Assembly: GCA_943371965.1 (NCBI GenBank)
Contig: CALRWV020000001.1
Location: 620,001-684,000 of the forward strand
Length of the DNA stretch: 64,000 bases
Source of the DNA: CALRWV02 sp943371965
Lineage (GTDB): Bacteria > Bacteroidota > JABWAT01
Direction: 5' to 3'
The notes beneath the pieces were generated by a model. It made no database searches, was not told the DNA's origin, and saw nothing but the letters and a program-made list of their open reading frames with translations. A program made the translations under genes and the position numbers. Within the stretch, counting starts at the first letter, position 1. The number at the start of each line of letters is the position of its first letter. Shown here in pieces: positions 1 to 9,400 of the stretch.

Positions 1-635
1 AGCAGCAATATTTCGCATTCGCTTTAACCGGAAGCCTTTCTCATCCAAGTTGGAATCAACCTGCCCGTGAAAGTTCGATTTTCGATTTGAAAGGACTTGC
101 TGAAGAATTTCTGTCAAGAATTTTCAGATCGGAAAAAATAAGTTATAAAACGCTTTCACATTCATCACTTTCCGATTCGCTTGAAATTTTTGTTGGAAGA
201 AAATCAGTTGGAAAAGTTGGACGCGTTTCTGATTCTGTTCTGAATCATTTCGACATCAAACAATCGGTTTTCACTGCTGAATTTAATTTGGAAATTTTAC
301 GGGAAGCTGATGCAGAACCAATGAAATATGCAGAACTTCCAAAATTCCTTCCAATTGAGCGTGATTTGACCTTTGAAATAGAAACATCAGTTCCAGTTGG
401 CTCCATGATTGATGCAATTAAATCAACAAACCCCAAACTGATTAAAAAAGTAGATATTTTTGATTTGTATCAGAATAAGGAAAATAAAAGTAATTTGGTT
501 TCAGTTGGTTTCCGCTTGACTCTGTTAAACGAAGAAAAGACATTTGAGGATAAGGAAATACGGGAAATTTTTATTGCCGTTATTGAAAAACTCAAAAGCT
601 CTTTTGATGCTAATTTAAAAGGTGTTGTTTTATGA
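1..635 (+). CDS. pheT: Phenylalanyl-tRNA synthetase beta subunit, C-terminal part (5' end outside window)
   Basis: The frame is open from base 3 and the gene is cut by the left edge; about 210 residues are visible. PheT is the large subunit of the alpha2beta2 enzyme that charges tRNA-Phe in the cytoplasm. The visible start carries the FALTG and FDLKG signatures of the beta-subunit synthetase-like core. The last ~95 residues (from ELPKFLPIERDLTFEI) are a complete FDX-ACB tRNA anticodon-binding domain, the normal C-terminus of PheT. The stop overlaps the ATG of the next gene by 4 bp (ATGA), so translation of the two is probably coupled. A TTG at 87 could be taken for a start, but the family signature continues upstream of it, so it is internal. 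The identification is secure. Confidence 0.96.
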   Translation, partial: QQYFAFALTGSLSHPSWNQPARESSIFDLKGLAEEFLSRIFRSEKISYKTLSHSSLSDSLEIFVGRKSVGKVGRVSDSVLNHFDIKQSVFTAEFNLEILREADAEPMKYAELPKFLPIERDLTFEIETSVPVGSMIDAIKSTNPKLIKKVDIFDLYQNKENKSNLVSVGFRLTLLNEEKTFEDKEIREIFIAVIEKLKSSFDANLKGVVL

Positions 636-892
636 ATCAGGAAAAGATTCAGGTTTTGTGGGAAAGAATCCGTCAGATGGCAACTTTGCTTGAAACAAAA
701 AGCTCTGAAATTCGCCGTTTGACTGAATTGAATCAGCAGCTTGAAGAAAAACTCCGTGCAAAGGAATCTGATTTGAGTCAATTGAAAATGTTGTATTCAA
801 ATGATCAGCAGGTTTTTACTCAGGGGAAAAAGGAAATTGAAGACCGTATTCAGAATTTAATGGGAAAAATTGATACTTTAACCTCAGATTGA
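632..892 (+). CDS. Small coiled-coil protein between pheT and zapA
   Basis: This is an 86-residue soluble protein that is heptad-like almost throughout, rich in Gln, Glu, Lys and Leu with segments such as LNQQLEEKLRAKESDL. It has no signal peptide or membrane segment. The start overlaps the pheT stop (ATGA) and zapA begins 4 bp after its stop, so it sits inside a pheT-zapA operon. A short coiled coil next to zapA recalls ZapB-like division accessory proteins, but that link rests on context and shape only. I do not recognise the family by sequence. Confidence 0.8.
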   Translation: MNQEKIQVLWERIRQMATLLETKSSEIRRLTELNQQLEEKLRAKESDLSQLKMLYSNDQQVFTQGKKEIEDRIQNLMGKIDTLTSD

Positions 893-896
893 AATT

Positions 897-1184
897 ATGG
901 AAACTATCAGAGTCAGAATTTTTGATGTAGAATATGCACTGAAAGGTGACAATCCGGAATTGATCACCAAACTTGCAAATCAGGTTGATCAGTCAATGCG
1001 TGAATTGAATAAAGGATTGGCTTCACAATCACCCATGTCACTGGCGGTATTAACTGCATTGAATTTGGCTGAATCATTGGAAATTGCAAATGCCAAAGCT
1101 ACTGAACCCGATTTGTTTTTTGAAAACGAACTTGAACGGATGATTGCTTTTGCTGATCATTCAATAAAAAGAAACAACGGATAA
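897..1184 (+). CDS. zapA: Cell division protein ZapA
   Basis: The product is 95 residues, the usual ZapA length. ZapA binds FtsZ and cross-links protofilaments at the Z-ring. The N-terminal part (METIRVRIFDVEYALKGDNP) is the beta-hairpin head of the family, and the rest is the helical dimerisation region, with the conserved AVLTALNLAESL stretch. It follows the coiled-coil gene by 4 bp and precedes the 6S RNA candidate. The zapA-6S RNA order is also seen in distant bacteria, which supports both calls. Confidence 0.9.
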   Translation: METIRVRIFDVEYALKGDNPELITKLANQVDQSMRELNKGLASQSPMSLAVLTALNLAESLEIANAKATEPDLFFENELERMIAFADHSIKRNNG

Positions 1185-1220
1185 ACGGAAAATTAATAAG
1201 GAATTATTTTTTATCCGGAA

Positions 1221-1253
1221 TTGTTATTATTAGACAATTTTTGTGTAGATTTG
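1221..1253 (+). promoter_or_regulatory. Possible Bacteroidota-type promoter for the 6S RNA candidate
   Basis: TAGATTTG at 1246-1253 fits the TAnnTTTG -7 box of the Bacteroidota primary sigma factor. A TTG lies at 1221-1223, 22 bp upstream, where the -33 element is expected. It would start transcription near 1260, about 30 nt before the first pairing arm of the candidate RNA. The match is short and the -33 part is weak. Confidence 0.3.
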
Positions 1254-1291
1254 CTTAGTTGTTAAACGAAATTCTGTTCTTTAAAAATATT

Positions 1292-1532
1292 AACCGCGCT
1301 GCTATTAATTCCGACAATAAGAACCTGACAATTATTGTCTAACTTGGGATAAAAGCTATCTTCATGTAATACAGGCCTCAATCTCTTCGGAGATCTTTGC
1401 CGCGTTTGATGCCTTAAGTGGCTATCACAAACGCATTCATGGCAATACAGTGGAAGTAAGAAGTGAAAATGCCTACCCCACTATGTTTGTAAATGAGGTT
1501 CTTGATTCTCTACGTTAATAGTAAGTGCGGTT
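1292..1532 (+). ncRNA. ssrS: Candidate 6S RNA (RNA polymerase-binding regulator)
   Basis: This gap after zapA has no credible ORF but folds into a long interrupted duplex. Arm AACCGC 1292-1297 pairs with GCGGTT 1527-1532. GCTATTAA 1301-1308 pairs with TTAATAGT 1515-1522 (one G-U). AAGAACC 1319-1325 pairs with GGTTCTT 1497-1503. All three arms nest in order with small internal loops and enclose a large middle region, about 240 nt in all. A rod-like duplex with a central open region and a place directly behind zapA are the hallmarks of 6S RNA, which mimics an open promoter and binds the housekeeping RNA polymerase. No covariance search was run, so the family name is inferred from structure and synteny. 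Confidence 0.62.
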
Positions 1533-1570
1533 ATTTTATTTTAAAGCCTATCGGGAGCAGGAAAAACAAT

Positions 1571-2206
1571 TTACTTCTTTTGTGAAAAGCCGTAAAGTTT
1601 GGTAACACAATCTGGACAGATTCCGTGTGTAAATTCAGCTGTTGAATTGTTTTTAAGAAAAACTTCGATCTGATTCCAATAGCCGTTATCGTCACGGATA
1701 TTTTTGCAGTTGGCACAAATAGGAATCAAACCTGAAAGTGTTTTTACATTTTCAAGAGCCGCCGTTAATTCAGAAACCAAGCTTACTTTTTCATTCAGCA
1801 TTTTTTTCTGATCTTCGATAATTCCCTTAAATCTGATTGCTGACTTTACACGCGAATAAAATTCCACTTTATTGAATGGAATCGTAATGAAATCATGGGC
1901 CCCGGCATTGAATGCAGCATCCAGATAGTTCACATCCTGCAAACCAGTAACCATGATAACGGGTACATTTTCAAAATCAGGCATTGATTTGAAAACCTTA
2001 CACGCTTCAATTCCATCCATTTCCGGCATCATGATATCCATCAGAATCAGATCGTAATTTTCATGGATAAACGGTGATTTAAGGGCTTCTGCAGCGGAAT
2101 CAAAAAAAGTGAGATTCTCATAACCTGTTTTAAGCAGCATTTGCTTGTAAACAAGACGCTGTTCAAAATTATCATCAATGATTAATATTTTGTTGTTTAT
2201 TGACAT
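1571..2206 (-). CDS. Response regulator with C-terminal Cys-rich (zinc-ribbon-like) tail
   Basis: The 211-residue protein has a REC domain (about 5-125) with the acidic pair D11-D12, phosphoacceptor D57 in LILMDIMMP and T87. A short coiled linker follows, then a widespread tail with two CxxC pairs (CANC and CPDC, about 165-205) and the LSGLIPICANC signature found on many orphan REC and PAS proteins. There is no DNA-binding domain, so it probably works by protein contacts. The conserved REC lysine that precedes the proline near position 110 is replaced by isoleucine (FITIPF), which may alter activation. It is transcribed divergently from the histidine kinase at 2525, a plausible partner. Confidence 0.88.
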   Translation of the reverse strand: MSINNKILIIDDNFEQRLVYKQMLLKTGYENLTFFDSAAEALKSPFIHENYDLILMDIMMPEMDGIEACKVFKSMPDFENVPVIMVTGLQDVNYLDAAFNAGAHDFITIPFNKVEFYSRVKSAIRFKGIIEDQKKMLNEKVSLVSELTAALENVKTLSGLIPICANCKNIRDDNGYWNQIEVFLKNNSTAEFTHGICPDCVTKLYGFSQKK

Positions 2207-2524
2207 TATTTTCTGTGTAGATGCCTGTTTTTCAGGAAGTTAAGTCAGTTTTCATACCGGAAATTAATAAATTCAGTTTGAATGAATTAATTCAGCATCA
2301 AAATCCTGAGTTTATTCAATTCATTTTGTGTTATCGATGAGAATTTCAACAAATCGAGCCAAGTCACTATTGTATTTTTGAATTTATGCTAATGTACAGA
2401 AAAAAAAATACAGTTTGAAAAAATAGTAATGTCTTATAAAAATTAAAATGTGTATTAAATGAATTGATCCTTTTTTGTATCTTTGGATTCAATTTCTTAC
2501 CTGAAATTCAGAATTCACTAATTT
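2207..2524. other. Divergent intergenic region between regulator and kinase
   Basis: These 318 bp hold no ORF I would defend. The stretch is very AT-rich and should contain the promoters of the response regulator (leftward) and the kinase (rightward). Apart from the -7 box near its right end I see no repeat or clear hairpin in it. Confidence 0.6.
2478..2485 (+). promoter_or_regulatory. TAnnTTTG -7 box ahead of the histidine kinase operon
   Basis: TATCTTTG matches the Bacteroidota -7 consensus exactly and lies 39 bp before the kinase ATG. No clear TTTG is present at the -33 position, so the promoter may be weak or activator-dependent. Confidence 0.45.
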
Positions 2525-4639
2525 ATGTTTCCTAAATATACGCTTCGGATCAAAATTTTTATTGCCATTTTATCCGTTTTGGTGTTTTCCCTACTGATTA
2601 TTGGGTTTGTTGTTAGACCCCTATATGAGAAATCACTGATTGAAGAACGTATTACCATTATTTCCCAGCTTCAGAGTTATGCAGTCAACCAGTCAGAAAA
2701 GAAAATTACTGATCTCATTTTTGCGGGAAATTATCTAGCCAATCAGCTTCAAAGCAATCCGAATCAGGTCGAAACGCTGCTTAATAATCTTATTGCCATC
2801 AATCCGGAAATCATCAACGTAAGGATATATTCACCAAATTCAGCAGATGAGCTTGAAATTCAGAACAATGTCTATCCTAAAACCGATCTGAAAATTAAAG
2901 AAACTGATTGGAAATCAATAAAATCAGATCAAAATACCGCATTGATCTGGTTGGGTGAATCAGACAATTCAAAATCAATTCTGCTGATCAGATTAACCAC
3001 TATACTCGCCAATCAAACATACAGCATTTTAATTCTGGTTGATTCAAACGAAATCAATAAAACCCTTCTGAACCTTCCGATCAAAGGCGAATTTATTTCA
3101 GGGATAAGAACCCATTCTGAAACGGTTTTCAGTTCAGATTCTACAAGTCAAATTCTGAATTCAAGTGTAACAGATTCATCACCGTTTTCAAAAATTTCTG
3201 ATGTTGAAGCCAATCAGGTGAAATGGAAAATAATTACCACTCCATTCAGGAATTTTCCGTTTTATTCTGCAGTGGCCATCAATGATGATGTCATCCGTGA
3301 GCCCGTCAACCAGCTTATTTTATTTTCCGGGTTGTTTGTTTTGTTTATAGTTATTCTCATGATTACTGCAGGATGGTTAATTTCCTGGCAGATTTCAGTT
3401 CCAATCTCCAATCTGGTAAAAGATTTGCTTCCAATGACGGAACTTGATTTTTCACATGAAATCAGGAAAAGTACACAGGTTGAATTCAAAACGGTCAGCG
3501 AAACCCTTGAAGTTATCAGAAAAACTCTCGACAGATATCAGAAACTGAATATTGAGAAAATTATTTTTGAGGAATGGAAAAATAAATTTCTGATGAATTA
3601 TACTGATGATCTGATTGGAATTACGGATGACAACAATGAGTTTACTTATCAGAATTCGAAATTAAAAGAGCTTTTTGCTGAACTTTCTGAAGATTCATCC
3701 AACATCAGAACCATTGGTGATTTTCTGCAGTCTGATAAAATTATCCAGAAAAAATCGGTTATTAAAAACGAAAAAGTTGCCAACCTCAACATTCAAATTG
3801 AACAGTCTGAAATAAAAGTTGAAATCAAATCGGATAAATTCTATTACTTCAATTTGCAGAATGTCAGTTTTGATTCTGAAAACTCAATGGCAGGATCTCT
3901 TATATTCCTTCATGATATGACCAATGACCGGATTTTGGAACAGACCAAGAATGATATGATGAATATTGTGGTGCATGAATTGAGAAGTCCGCTTGGAACC
4001 ATCATGGGATTTTCGGAAATTTTACTGAAAGATCAAGATGGACTCGGACAAGAACAGAAAACGAGTTTCCTTTCAAATATTCTCAAAAGCGGAAATAAAC
4101 TTTCAGCACTGATAAACCGCTTTTTGGATGTTCAACGACTTGAATCGGGAAAAGTGCCCCTAAATAAATCGCCAGTTCAGCTTGAAAATATGATTAAAGC
4201 ATTGATTGAGTCGTTGCTTCCTCAGACAAAGGAAAAATCGGTTCGCTTTGAATTCACTCCAACTGAAAAACTTCCAGCAGCAATGGTTTCACCTGATTTG
4301 ATGTCTGAAGCCCTTCAAAACCTGATGACAAATGCCATTAAATACGGTGATGAAAACAGAACAATCGAGTTGGATTTGAAAACCAGCGGTCAAGAGTTTA
4401 TTTTTTCAATTACAGATCATGGCTATGGTATATCGGCAGAAGACCAGCAGAAATTATTTTCCAAGTTTTTCAGGGTAAAATCAAATAAAAAATCGTATCA
4501 GCAGGTTGGAACAGGATTGGGATTGGCGTATGTTAAGGAAATTATTACACGTCATGGCGGAACCATCACTTTGGAATCAAATCCCCAAACCGGGTGCAAA
4601 TTTTCAGTGCTGATTCCAATAAATTTACAAGAAGGGTAG
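2525..4639 (+). CDS. Membrane-bound sensor histidine kinase
   Basis: This 704-residue protein has a transmembrane helix near 8-30, a ~230-residue extracytoplasmic sensor region and a second helix near 261-285. A short HAMP-like segment and a divergent PAS-like region (about 350-480) follow. The HisKA domain has H484 in VVHELRSPLG, and the HATPase domain shows the N box (NLMTNAIKYG), G1 box (DHGYGIS) and G2 box (GTGLGLAYV). It should autophosphorylate at H484 in response to an envelope signal and pass phosphate to a regulator, perhaps the divergent one at 1571-2206. The FecR-domain gene starts 4 bp after its stop and the PKD gene follows that, so the three are likely one transcript tying sensing to cell-surface proteins. 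Confidence 0.93.
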   Translation: MFPKYTLRIKIFIAILSVLVFSLLIIGFVVRPLYEKSLIEERITIISQLQSYAVNQSEKKITDLIFAGNYLANQLQSNPNQVETLLNNLIAINPEIINVRIYSPNSADELEIQNNVYPKTDLKIKETDWKSIKSDQNTALIWLGESDNSKSILLIRLTTILANQTYSILILVDSNEINKTLLNLPIKGEFISGIRTHSETVFSSDSTSQILNSSVTDSSPFSKISDVEANQVKWKIITTPFRNFPFYSAVAINDDVIREPVNQLILFSGLFVLFIVILMITAGWLISWQISVPISNLVKDLLPMTELDFSHEIRKSTQVEFKTVSETLEVIRKTLDRYQKLNIEKIIFEEWKNKFLMNYTDDLIGITDDNNEFTYQNSKLKELFAELSEDSSNIRTIGDFLQSDKIIQKKSVIKNEKVANLNIQIEQSEIKVEIKSDKFYYFNLQNVSFDSENSMAGSLIFLHDMTNDRILEQTKNDMMNIVVHELRSPLGTIMGFSEILLKDQDGLGQEQKTSFLSNILKSGNKLSALINRFLDVQRLESGKVPLNKSPVQLENMIKALIESLLPQTKEKSVRFEFTPTEKLPAAMVSPDLMSEALQNLMTNAIKYGDENRTIELDLKTSGQEFIFSITDHGYGISAEDQQKLFSKFFRVKSNKKSYQQVGTGLGLAYVKEIITRHGGTITLESNPQTGCKFSVLIPINLQEG

Positions 4640-4643
4640 TTAG

Positions 4644-6416
4644 ATGAAGTTAAACCGGATCTTTTTGTTGATTTGTCTGCAGATTATTCCATTTTTGGTT
4701 TCAGCCCAGATAAAGGATATAATTTTTCCGGCATCACAGCTCAACAAGGTATCGTTTGAACTGACCGGAGATTCATCTGCCTGGGCTGTGGTTGTTTCTG
4801 CAGCTGAACGCAAAATTGAAACGAATTCTTTTCTTTTGAATAAAGAGGCACAATCCAAAATTTCAGTTTTCAAGAAATCAAACTTAAGAGTAAGGGAATC
4901 AAAAAAGAATCTTGCTGAAATGATTAAAAAAGGTGCCAAGGTTTTTGCAGAACCTGAACTGATTTCAACACAAAATTCAATCCGAAATTATGACAACTTT
5001 GTTTTAAACGGTAAACTTGATGAAGCAGTAAAATCTGAAATCGTTGTGGCTGCTGAAATTGATAAACTTGTTAAAGCTGTTGGAAAAAACAAGCAGGAAT
5101 CAGTCAATGCAAAACTTTCAGAAAAAACAGGAATGGTTGATAAAAGAAAAGGGTTGCTGGGTACCTGGAATCCTTCCATAGTTGGAGATTTATATTCTGA
5201 GACAGACGGTTTACGCACAGGAAAAGAATCCGTAGCCAAACTGACTTTTCTTGATGGAAGTGATGTGATTGTTGACCAGAACACAACAGCCATCATCCGT
5301 TCAACCAATCTGGATAAACTTACCAGGACAGTAAAGACAGATATTTCACTTGTTGTAGGAAGTCTTCTTACAAAATTATCATCAGCTTCAAGTGAAGGAA
5401 AAAATTTTACGTTACGTGCTGGAAGTACGGAATCTGAAATCCAGTCCAATAAATTTTGGGCCAGCAACAACAGCAGCAATACAGTTAAAGTCTCAAACTT
5501 TGACGGGTCAGTTTCTGTTAAAGCCAACCAATCAACAATTACTCTGAAAAGAAATCAGGGCTCAATTATCGAAAAAAATAAAGCCCCACTTCCACCGATT
5601 GATCTTCTTCCTTCACCAACTCTTCTTAACTGGTCGAGAAATGATTCTGCATTTTATTCAGCAGACTTGTCAATTTCATGGAAGTCAGTTGTGAGCGCAA
5701 AAGAATATGAAATTGAAACCAGTTTGTCGCAGGATTTTGACCGTGATGTAAACAAAATTACAACCAACCTGACACAATTGAAATTAAAAAATCTTGCTGT
5801 TGGTGTTTCTTATCTGCGTTTACATGCTGTTGATAAATTGGGACTCAGGGGAAATGACAGTCCGGTTTACAGATTGATTCGGAATAAAGATACCCAGCCT
5901 CCTGCAATTTTCATTGAAGGATGGGAAACAGATATCATTTATACAGCAGCAAAATCTTTCACACTTAAGGGAATTACGGAACAGGATGCCGCTTTAACAA
6001 TTGATAATAAAACTGTTTCACTGGATGCCAATGGTAATTTCAAAACAATAGTTTCAGTTGACAACGCAAAGAAAACGATATCTGTTAAATCAACAGATAA
6101 AGCAGGGAATATTCAGAAAAGGGATCTTTCAATTGTTCCGATGGATAAATACCTGTTGGGAAAATTTTCTGTAAACGGAAGCATTTCAGGAAATACAATT
6201 TCTGTTTCCGGTGAAAATTTGAACGTAACAGGTGTTGCTTATCCCGGAATGAGAATTACTTTCAAACAGGACAATAATTCAGAATCCGTTTTAACTTCCG
6301 TTCAGGGAAATTGGGCCATTAATTTCCATGTTAAAAAAGGAAATTCGCTGCAAATAATAATGGAATCACTGACAGATAAATTAACCGTATTCGATCAGAC
6401 TTATCAAATTAAATAA
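4644..6416 (+). CDS. Secreted FecR-domain protein with C-terminal Ig-like repeats
   Basis: The 590-residue protein has an N-terminal signal peptide (hydrophobic run to FLVSAQ, about 22). A FecR domain lies near 190-300: a LYSETDGLRTGKES opening followed by beta-strands with LTFLDGSDVIVDQNT, as in FecR proteins that start with an exposed baseline and monitor wall or envelope state. The remainder holds fibronectin/Ig-like modules (for example VSYLRLHAVDKLGLRGNDSP) up to the C-terminus. It has no transmembrane helix after the signal and no sigma-factor partner next door, so it is more like a secreted structural or ligand-binding FecR protein than a classical anti-sigma regulator. It lies 4 bp behind the kinase and 10 bp before the PKD gene. 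Confidence 0.85.
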   Translation: MKLNRIFLLICLQIIPFLVSAQIKDIIFPASQLNKVSFELTGDSSAWAVVVSAAERKIETNSFLLNKEAQSKISVFKKSNLRVRESKKNLAEMIKKGAKVFAEPELISTQNSIRNYDNFVLNGKLDEAVKSEIVVAAEIDKLVKAVGKNKQESVNAKLSEKTGMVDKRKGLLGTWNPSIVGDLYSETDGLRTGKESVAKLTFLDGSDVIVDQNTTAIIRSTNLDKLTRTVKTDISLVVGSLLTKLSSASSEGKNFTLRAGSTESEIQSNKFWASNNSSNTVKVSNFDGSVSVKANQSTITLKRNQGSIIEKNKAPLPPIDLLPSPTLLNWSRNDSAFYSADLSISWKSVVSAKEYEIETSLSQDFDRDVNKITTNLTQLKLKNLAVGVSYLRLHAVDKLGLRGNDSPVYRLIRNKDTQPPAIFIEGWETDIIYTAAKSFTLKGITEQDAALTIDNKTVSLDANGNFKTIVSVDNAKKTISVKSTDKAGNIQKRDLSIVPMDKYLLGKFSVNGSISGNTISVSGENLNVTGVAYPGMRITFKQDNNSESVLTSVQGNWAINFHVKKGNSLQIIMESLTDKLTVFDQTYQIK

Positions 6417-6426
6417 ATCAACATTC

Positions 6427-9400
6427 ATGAAAAAATATATTTTCGCACTTCTCATTCTTACTGCATTTACGGTTTCCAACTTAAATGCACAGGAAGTTTA
6501 TCTTTCCATTTCTGGTTCCAAAGCGTCTGGGCTTTCCGGAAATAATCTATCACCGAATGATTACTGGATTGTTCCTGGAGCGAATTCAGGTCCAAGCCAA
6601 TTAAGTGTTTTTGATGCAGCATTGGCAGGAAGTGCCGATGTTATTCAGACTGCAAAAAATACAACAACAACTTATTCACTTTACCGTTTTGAGCAGATTT
6701 ACAGAAAGAATGGCAACGAATTCAGTGAAGTAAAAGAGAAATCGGCACCTGTTTTTTCAGTTACCGTTTTGGATGAACAGATTTACGCAAACCGCTGGGT
6801 TGATTTGACACAGATAAAAAGCAATCCGGATGGATGGATTTTGCGGGTTTCAGTTTCTGACGGTGATGACATCAACTGTTATAAAATTCAGATTCCGGGC
6901 TGGAAAATCTATTCACGTGATTTCAGTGCCGGATTTTACAAAATAAACCCCTCTGATGAAGTTCAGATTTATCCCTTTAATTCAGATTCACCGGTTGGGA
7001 AAGATTTTGTTTCAAAAGGTGAAGAAGACTCCAAAATATTTCTGAAAGATGAATTTGGCTATTCTACACTGTTGAACGGAAATTGGTCAGGTTGGAAAAC
7101 AAAACAGTTTGATATGCAGAACAGGTGGGGATTAAGTCTAACAGGTTCAAATTTACTGGTCAACACTTTATATGTCTATTCAAAAAATACCGTAACATTC
7201 TGGGATTTATCAACAATTATTACTACCAGAGTTTCGAAACCGGTTTTGGGAATTGATCAACTTGCAGGGAAATCGTGTTTCGAAGCAAAATTGGCTTTAA
7301 AAGAAGAATCACAACGTGGAATTGAATCTGAATCGGTAAGCTGGATTTACAATAATTCAAGATTTGGCACCGGATTCAGTTCAGATTTGGATTTTGGTGA
7401 TGCAGGAAAATTTACGGTAACAACTTTGCTTGAAAACCGGAATCAGTACTTTCCAAAATATATTTCGCAAACCCATCAGGTAAATATCAACGCAGCTCCG
7501 ACTGCTGTTATTTCCTCACCGAAAACAATTGTTGCCGCCGGTGAAAATCTTGTTGTTAATTCAGATAAATCTTCAGATCCTGAAAAATCAATTTTATCAA
7601 GACAGTGGTTTGTAAATGGTGAGTACCGTGGAAATCAGACTTTTCTTCTTTTCTCAGGATTGGTACCGGGAAATTATACTATCAAACTGATTGTAAATGA
7701 CCAGACCCCAAACTCTTTCTGCACAACAAATTCAACTGAAATTATGGTTAGGGTAAATGCACAACCTTATGTGGAAATTGTTTCAATTCCAATGTTTTCC
7801 CGTTTGGAGAAAGTTGAATTTTCTGCCAACATCGAACTCGATTCCGATAACGAACCATTGAAATACAAATGGGAAGGTGCAGGAATTATTACTGCAAAAG
7901 ACAAAAAAGAAATCTCAATCAAACATGAAGATTTTGGACGTTTTCCAATTACTTTAACTATTACAGATAATTCCGGTGTTTCCAATTCCAGCTACACTAC
8001 ATCAGCGTTTTATATTGTCAATGCAGAACCGGTTCCACGTTTTGATTTGATTTCACAGGCAGCACCGGGAAATACAGTTTCCGTTTCAGGAATAAAGACA
8101 ACCGATTTTGATACCAAAGAATTGGAATACAACTGGAGCCTTTCTGATGGAAGAACTTTTGCCGGGCGTGATGCTTCCTTTCAATTTGAAAATCCCGGGG
8201 ATTATGATTTTACCCTGGCAGTCAATGACGGACAAAAGGTAAGCAATTCAATCCAAAGCATAACAAAATCAATTCACATCAACTATCCACCTGAACCGGT
8301 GATTGCCGGACAATCAGTTTCCACATCTTCCAAACAGGTTTTTTCAGCGGAATCCAGTTCAGATGCTGACAATAAAATTGTTTCCTACATTTGGGATTTT
8401 GGTGATGGTTTAGCTGACAAGGGAAAAAAAGTAACCCATCTTTTTGCAAAGAGCGGAAAATATATTGTAAAACTTACTGTTGATGACGGACAAAAACAGA
8501 CAAATTCCATTCAATCAGTTACACATGATCTGGTGATCAACAAATATCCGACAGCAGATTTTGTCGCAGCAAAAAAAGTTGAACCCAACAAACCATTTGA
8601 AGTTGACGGTTCAAAAAGTTTTGATATTGATGGTGAAGTTTCCAAATATGAATGGCTGATTGATGGGGTTTCTTCAGCAAGCGGAGCGACAACTTCTCTT
8701 CAAGTTTCCGAACCCGGAAACCATACCATTTCTTTGAAAGTAACAGACAATTCCGGTTTTGATGATGCAGTCAGTTTGAAATCAGTTACCATTCAATCGA
8801 ACTATTCTCCGGTAGTTAAATTTAAAACAACTCCTGAAATAGCAGAACCTAAAATTCCGGTTGTGTTTGATGCAACAGGAACAAATGATCCAGACGGAAA
8901 AATAAAATCAGTAATCTGGAAATTTTCAGATGGTACAGTTCTTATAGGAAATAAAGTTTCCAAAACATTTGACCAATCTGGAATTGTTGAATTTACTGTT
9001 TCTGCAGATGACGGTGAAAATTACGGTAATTCAGTTACAACAATTTCAAGTTCAATACTTGTCAACAATCCTCCAATCATTCTGACATCGAATAAAATCA
9101 GAAGCAACAACTCACGTATCTTTTTAAATGCTGCTTCAAGCTACGATGCTGATGGTCATGCACTTTCGTTTGAATGGTTGCTGCCAAACAACCAGAAACG
9201 AACAGAATCTTCTTTTTATTGGGATGCACCAAACGGTGGTGTTCATTTTATTACTTTAACAGTTAATGACGGTCAGAAATCAAAGAACAGCATTTCACGC
9301 GAAAGTATTCAGGTCTTAATCAACCGTCCTGTAGTTGCAGTTGTAGATTCACTTGTTAGAGCTTGTACGGGTCAGACAATTCTGTTTAATTCTTCATTGT

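Noticed and set aside
1230..1342. Inverted 9-bp match TTAGACAAT (1230-1238) and ATTGTCTAA (1334-1342)
   Set aside because: It would conflict with the nested arms of the 6S candidate and may be chance in AT-rich DNA; the three longer nested arms explain the region better.
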